A stretch of 64,000 nucleotides of DNA from JANRLJ01 sp033762735 (GTDB taxonomy: Bacteria > Chloroflexota > Anaerolineae > Aggregatilineales > Phototrophicaceae), in contig JANRLJ010000176.1 of NCBI GenBank assembly GCA_033762735.1, forward strand, positions 1-64,000, given 5' to 3'. The stretch's first letter is position 1. Every line of letters begins with the position of its first letter. Shown here piece by piece: positions 60,427-64,000 of this stretch. The translations under genes were made by a program, and so were the position numbers. The notes under the pieces were generated by a model that was given only the letters and a program-made list of their open reading frames with translations, was not told the DNA's origin and did not search any database.

Positions 60427-62220
60427 ATGGCGCAAATCTTCATCAGCTACAGCCGTGTTGATAGTCCGTTTGTGGATAAGCTGATTCCACGTATCCAGCG
60501 CGGCTTTCCTGACCTCAAAATCTGGTATGACAAAAGCCCGCACGGAATCATTGGCGGCGATAACTGGTGGAACGAAATTCTGAGGGCAATTGCCGAGTCG
60601 GACATTTTCGTCTATATCCTGTCCAATGAGTCGGTGCAGTCGCTCTACTGCCAGGCCGAATTTACCGAAGCCCGCCGCCTGCAAAAGCGCATCATCACCA
60701 TTCAGGCCCGTGACCGAACCGAACGCACGGAAGAACTGGATGATCTGCAATGGATCGATATGACGGATTGGCCGGATGACCCGGATGCTTTCCCGAGTTT
60801 GACGGCGGCCATCAACAAACAGCTTTCGTTAGCAAAAAAGCTGCGCCCGTTATGGAAACCCGCCACACCCAGGCCAGGTAAGGAAGCGTCCCCCACCCGT
60901 GATTTCGATGCCCCCACGATTGAAACGCCGCCGCTTCTGCGTCCAAGCGCTGAGGACGAAGCGATTCGCATCGCTAAGATTACCCTGCGTTGGCAGGTGA
61001 TTGGTGTCATTACGGCAATTCTCTTAGGTGTGTTAGCGCTGGTTGTGCCGCTGCTGACGAACCGCGAGGACTCCCCCACAAGGATTGCCCAGGTAAGCGA
61101 CACGCCGCCTCCAGCTTCCGCGATGAGTGCGCCGATTCCAGCTAGCAATGCCAATCTTGCTGTTACACCAACCCTCAGTGGCTTTGAAGAATTACAGACC
61201 GTCCAGGCACAGCAGACCCTTTCTGCCTCGACCCGCGAAGCGTTCGACCTGACCGCCACCGTGCAGTTCGTCGCCGACGGCAGTGCCACCGCCGCCGCGC
61301 AGCAGTTCGCCATCACCGAGACCGCCGCCCGCATGACGCTGGTCGCGCTTTCCGCCACCGCGACAGCGACACCTACCTCAACACCAATTCCACCGACAGC
61401 GACAGCGACCCCGCGCCCAACGAATACGCCTCCTCCGACGCTTTCTCCCGAACAGATCGCGCTCACGCCGCAAACCTCGAACGCCGCATGGCAGCCCTAC
61501 ATCACCGAGCGCGATTTTGGGGACGGCGTACCGATGGTGCTGGTTCCCGCAGGCTGTTTCATGATGGGCAGCGAGGATGGGAATGAGGACGAACAACCCG
61601 TGCATGAGGTGTGCTTTGAGGAACCCTTCTGGATTGACCGCTACGAAGTCAGGCAGGGCGACTTCGAGCGGTTGGGTGGGGTCAAGGCGAACGAGAACGG
61701 CTTTAATGGGGAAAATCGCCCGGTGGAACGCATTACCTGGTTTGAAGCGCGGGATTTCTGTGTCCTTCGCGGGGCGCGGCTGCCCTCCGAGGCCGAGTGG
61801 GAATATGCGGCGCGTGGGCCGGACAATCTCGTTTATCCCTGGGGCAATCAATTTGTGGCGGACAATGGGGTTTTTAGCGATAATTCCAACAGTCAAACGG
61901 CGGAGGTCGGCAGCCGACCCGGCGGGATGTCCTGGGTGGGTGCGTATGACCTGAGTGGCAATGTATGGGAGTGGGTAAATACGGTCTACGGGATTGACGA
62001 TGGGGATTTCGATTTTTCGGAGAACGGTGAACGGCGTTTTGCCTACCCCTACAGCGACAGCGATGGGCGTGAGCAGGATAGCGAAAGCAGAACGTATGTT
62101 CGTGTGCTGCGGGGTGGCTCTTGGGTCATTAATGTAGACTACCTGCGGTCTGCGAGTCGGTACGGGGGCGATCCTGTCGGCTGGGGCAACGGCTTCGGAT
62201 TCCGCTGTTCCCGCTCTTAA
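60427..62220 (+). CDS. DGR target: TIR-TM-FGE-sulfatase-fold protein
   Basis: 597 residues from the ATG at MAQIFISYSRVDSPF (the frame is open 31 codons further up, without family likeness). TIR domain at 1-135 with YCQAE placing the putative catalytic glutamate at E78; TM helix about 189-211; a Thr/Ala/Pro-rich linker to about 365; formylglycine-generating-enzyme (C-type-lectin-like) fold at 369-597 (MVLVPAGCFMMGSEDG, IDRYEVRQGDFE, LPSEAEWEYAARG, YPWGN, YDLSGNVWEWV, RVLRGGSW, GFRCSRS). The last 39 codons are the variable repeat. The TIR side is inferred cytoplasmic and the FGE side extracytoplasmic: a membrane receptor whose ligand face is rewritten by the DGR and whose output may be NAD+ cleavage. 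First gene of the DGR operon. Confidence 0.92.
   Translation: MAQIFISYSRVDSPFVDKLIPRIQRGFPDLKIWYDKSPHGIIGGDNWWNEILRAIAESDIFVYILSNESVQSLYCQAEFTEARRLQKRIITIQARDRTERTEELDDLQWIDMTDWPDDPDAFPSLTAAINKQLSLAKKLRPLWKPATPRPGKEASPTRDFDAPTIETPPLLRPSAEDEAIRIAKITLRWQVIGVITAILLGVLALVVPLLTNREDSPTRIAQVSDTPPPASAMSAPIPASNANLAVTPTLSGFEELQTVQAQQTLSASTREAFDLTATVQFVADGSATAAAQQFAITETAARMTLVALSATATATPTSTPIPPTATATPRPTNTPPPTLSPEQIALTPQTSNAAWQPYITERDFGDGVPMVLVPAGCFMMGSEDGNEDEQPVHEVCFEEPFWIDRYEVRQGDFERLGGVKANENGFNGENRPVERITWFEARDFCVLRGARLPSEAEWEYAARGPDNLVYPWGNQFVADNGVFSDNSNSQTAEVGSRPGGMSWVGAYDLSGNVWEWVNTVYGIDDGDFDFSENGERRFAYPYSDSDGREQDSESRTYVRVLRGGSWVINVDYLRSASRYGGDPVGWGNGFGFRCSRS
62101..62218 (+). repeat. DGR variable repeat (VR)
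   Basis: 118 bp at the very 3' end of the target gene, aligned without gaps to the template at 63726-63843 (offset 1625). The first 24 bases are identical. In the variable part, 22 of the 34 template adenines are replaced (to G, T or C); the only other mismatch is T63785 to G62160, synonymous. The final GGATTCCGCTGTTCCCG is conserved (initiation of mutagenic homology), followed by an A/C difference at 63839/62214. Confidence 0.95.
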
Positions 62221-62265
62221 TAGCTCTGTAACTGGTTTCAGTTCTCTGTTTTCTGGCGTTTGGTT

Positions 62266-62281
62266 TTCCGCGTAAGCGGAA
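62266..62281 (+). promoter_or_regulatory. Hairpin downstream of the VR
   Basis: TTCCGC-GTAA-GCGGAA, 6-bp stem with tetraloop, 48 bases after the VR and followed by TCGATTTTTT. DGR targets often carry a hairpin/cruciform after the VR that promotes retrohoming. It could also be a weak terminator. Confidence 0.45.
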
Positions 62282-62294
62282 TCGATTTTTTGAA

Positions 62295-63353
62295 ATGACG
62301 AAAACGTATAAAGCGTTATATTCACAAATATGCTCTTTTGAGACTTTGCACAAGGCATGGCGCAAAGCCCGTCGAGGTAAACGCTTTACACCAACGGCAG
62401 CGGCGTTTGAGCGGAATTTAGACGTGGAACTGACCACGCTTTATCAAGAGCTGGTTGAGCAGACGTGGCAACCCGGCGGCTTTCGCAGTTTTACCATTCA
62501 TGAGCCTAAACGTCGCAAAATCAGTGCCGCGCCATTTCGAGATCGCGTCGTACACCACGCCTTGATTCAGGTTTTGGAACCGATCTACGAACGCAAATTT
62601 ATCTTTGATAGTTATGCGAACCGCGTTGACAAAGGCACTCATGCCGCGTTAGACCGCTGTACCCACTTTATGCGCCGCTATTCATATGTCCTCCCGTGTG
62701 ATGTGCAGCAGTTTTTCCCGGCAATTGACCATGCTGTTTTCAAACAAATTCTCTCCAGGTCAATTGCATGTCAGCCAACACTGGATTTGTGCGGAAAGAT
62801 CGTTGACAGCGGACACGGTATTTTAGATTCAGAATATACGATGCGTTGGTTCGAAGGGGACGATCTTTTTGCTCTGGAGCGACCACGAGGGCTGCCAATT
62901 GGCAATCTGACCAGCCAGTTCTGGGCAAATGTGTATATGAATGAACTCGACCAGTTTGTTAAGCATACCCTGCGCTGTAAAGGGTATGTACGTTACGTAG
63001 ACGATTTTCTTTTATTTGCTGAGAATAAAATTATTCTGCATCGATGGCGTGATGAAATCATCGCGTTTCTGCAATCGCTGAGATTAACACTGCACGAAAA
63101 CCGCGCTCAACCGCGCCCTGTCAATCAGGGAATTCCATTTTTGGGTTTTACGGTCTATCCTGACCATCGTCGCCTCAAACGCAGCAAAGGGGTCGCCTAC
63201 CGTCGCCATCTTAAAACACTTTACCGCCGCTATCACGAAGGGCAGCTTACTCGTGAACAAGGACGGGCAAGTGTGATGGCATGGATAGGTCATGTCAAAC
63301 ATGGCGATACGTGGAATCTGCGTCACAAAATATTCAGTGAGATCGGTGTGTAG
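62295..63353 (+). CDS. DGR reverse transcriptase
   Basis: 352 residues. RT motifs: SYANRVDKGTHAALDR (motif 2 region), VLPCDVQQFFPAIDH (motif 3, catalytic Asp), GLPIGNLTSQFWANVYMNELD with I202-G-N-L-T-S-Q208, the (I/V/L)GxxxSQ signature that separates DGR RTs from group II intron RTs, and YVDD at 234-237. There is no maturase, endonuclease or retron-type extension. It copies the template RNA with errors at adenines. The stop shares a base with the Avd start, and the gene follows the target by 74 bp. It needs the Avd-like partner in characterised systems. Confidence 0.96.
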   Translation: MTKTYKALYSQICSFETLHKAWRKARRGKRFTPTAAAFERNLDVELTTLYQELVEQTWQPGGFRSFTIHEPKRRKISAAPFRDRVVHHALIQVLEPIYERKFIFDSYANRVDKGTHAALDRCTHFMRRYSYVLPCDVQQFFPAIDHAVFKQILSRSIACQPTLDLCGKIVDSGHGILDSEYTMRWFEGDDLFALERPRGLPIGNLTSQFWANVYMNELDQFVKHTLRCKGYVRYVDDFLLFAENKIILHRWRDEIIAFLQSLRLTLHENRAQPRPVNQGIPFLGFTVYPDHRRLKRSKGVAYRRHLKTLYRRYHEGQLTREQGRASVMAWIGHVKHGDTWNLRHKIFSEIGV

Positions 63354-63685
63354 TGTCACAACAGTCCCCAATTTTTGTGAAAACTGAAGCGTTCATGCTG
63401 TGGATGCTGCATCATGTAAAGCAGTTCCCACGCGAGGAACGTTTTCGCTTAACAGCACGGATTGAACATACTCTTTTTAGCTTCCACGAAAGCCTGCTTT
63501 ATGCAGCGAAAACACGGGAAACAGAATATTATCTTCGCAAGGCGGATGCTGAATTTGACATGCTGCGAACCTATGTCCGCTTTGCGCTTGAATTGAAATA
63601 TACAACATCCGACCAATATCGTTACATCGCAGAACAAACCACTGAAATCGGGAAATTGTTGGGTGGTTGGATGAAAAAGGCGTAA
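63353..63685 (+). CDS. avd: Avd-like DGR accessory protein
   Basis: 110 residues from a GTG (TAGTG overlap with the RT stop). All-helical and basic: RFRLTARIEHTLFSFHESLL, TEYYLRKADAEFDMLRTYVRFALEL and a C-terminal helix, as in the four-helix-bundle Avd/S23-like proteins. In the Bordetella phage DGR, Avd forms a pentamer that binds RT and template RNA. Position between RT and TR is the common order. Low-complexity helical proteins are hard to assign by eye, so the position carries much of the call. Confidence 0.85.
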   Translation: MSQQSPIFVKTEAFMLWMLHHVKQFPREERFRLTARIEHTLFSFHESLLYAAKTRETEYYLRKADAEFDMLRTYVRFALELKYTTSDQYRYIAEQTTEIGKLLGGWMKKA

Positions 63686-63686
63686 C

Positions 63687-63706
63687 ACGAACACTTTGTT
63701 CGTTTT
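63687..63706 (+). terminator. Hairpin with T tract between avd and TR
   Basis: ACGAACA-CTT-TGTTCGT followed by TTT. It may end the protein-coding transcript or mark the 5' side of the template RNA. Confidence 0.5.
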
Positions 63707-63725
63707 ATGTGGGGACACCGGGGAG

Positions 63726-63843
63726 CGTGTGCTGCGGGGTGGCTCTTGGAACAATAATGAAGACAACCTGCGGTCTGCGAATCGTAACAGGAACAATCCT
63801 GACAACAGGAACAACAACAACGGATTCCGCTGTTCCCGATCTT
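63726..63843 (+). ncRNA. DGR template repeat (TR)
   Basis: 118 bp, non-coding in function, on the same strand as the RT. Rich in AAC/AAT codons in the phase of the VR (would read WNNNEDNLRSANRNRNNPDN), which maximises diversity when adenines are mutated. The transcript is the template for mutagenic retrohoming into 62101-62218. Downstream, an inverted GCGGG/CCCGC pair at 63908-63926 may fold in the same RNA. No gene is seen in 63844-64000. Confidence 0.94.
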
Positions 63844-64000
63844 GTGCCCATGCTGTGAGTCGTATGTTTACGGATATGCGGGCGGCATAAGAGTGCCGGA
63901 TGTTCCCGCCCAGACAAGCGGGCAAATATCAAAGAGCGCCGTCTGTTCTTGTAACCTTTTGGTGAAAGATCAGGCGGCGCATCATTAATTTGGTCTAACG

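Noticed and set aside
62295..63353. Reverse transcriptase as group II intron maturase or retron
   Set aside because: IGNLTSQ motif, absence of maturase/endonuclease domains, no intron RNA domain V, and the adjacent VR/TR pair identify a DGR.
63696..63890. Open frame reading NNNEDN... across the template repeat
   Set aside because: It is the DGR template in the phase of the VR. The Asn-rich translation is a product of the AAC/AAT design, not a gene; it lacks the rest of the FGE domain.

Overview
The window looks like chromosomal DNA of a GC-rich bacterium, most likely a Chloroflexota (Anaerolineae-like) member. This is an inference from gene style: a fasciclin-PstS fusion, TIR/STAND/WD40 and SH3b proteins, GAF-cyclases, a SARP regulator with NTPase and TPRs, and many intergenic GTAGGG...CCCTAC palindromes. 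No rRNA is present, so the assignment is not proven.

Layout. 1-2.3 kb: right end of an integrated element (Toprim fragment, small protein, large serine recombinase) abutting tRNA-Lys(CUU). 2.4-9.4 kb: methyltransferase, Thr/Ser dehydratase-like enzyme, a 1449-residue TIR-nSTAND-TM-WD40-SH3b protein and a small HhH protein. 9.5-13.2 kb: two overlapping GAF/PAS class III cyclase genes whose catalytic residues are complementary. 13.3-15 kb: tandem HTH-LAGLIDADG genes, one frameshifted, then tRNA-Leu(CAA). 15-20 kb: an ECF sigma gene with an in-frame TAG, an anti-sigma-like protein, a Nudix hydrolase, a second ECF sigma operon and an MFS transporter. 20.3-26 kb: PatB-like lyase, MntA-HepT toxin-antitoxin, recN, NAD kinase. 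26.1-31.4 kb: phosphate uptake operon with a FAS1-PstS fusion and Pho-box-like repeats. 31.5-43.3 kb: nitrilase-family hydrolase, cupredoxin-like protein, membrane protein, Walker-less shikimate-kinase-like protein, HAD phosphatase, SDR with a His-rich loop, ABC-F protein with a possible leader peptide, and a SARP-NTPase-TPR regulator. 43.5-58.7 kb: a giant FtsK, GNAT, Uma2, an MBL-fold hydrolase, two histidine kinases, dnaN with an AT-rich repeat region, and priA. 59-64 kb: an SH3b protein and a complete diversity-generating retroelement (DGR).

The two most notable systems are as follows. (1) The DGR at 60.4-63.9 kb encodes a TIR-transmembrane-FGE-fold target, a reverse transcriptase with YVDD and IGNLTSQ motifs, an Avd-like protein and a 118-bp template. 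Template and variable repeat differ at 22 of 34 template adenines in the variable part but at only one non-adenine. This is a diversifiable sensor joined to a TIR effector. (2) In the cyclase pair at 9.5-13.2 kb, one protein keeps both metal-binding Asp and lost the transition-state Asn/Arg. The other lost both Asp and kept Asn/Arg. This predicts an obligate heterodimer with one active site, as in the C1/C2 halves of mammalian adenylyl cyclase.

The region around dnaN carries TTATCCCAA/ATATCCCAA motifs on both sides plus AT-rich repeats and is a candidate replication origin. Start sites were chosen from visible Shine-Dalgarno spacing; many proteins start several codons inside the longest open frame.
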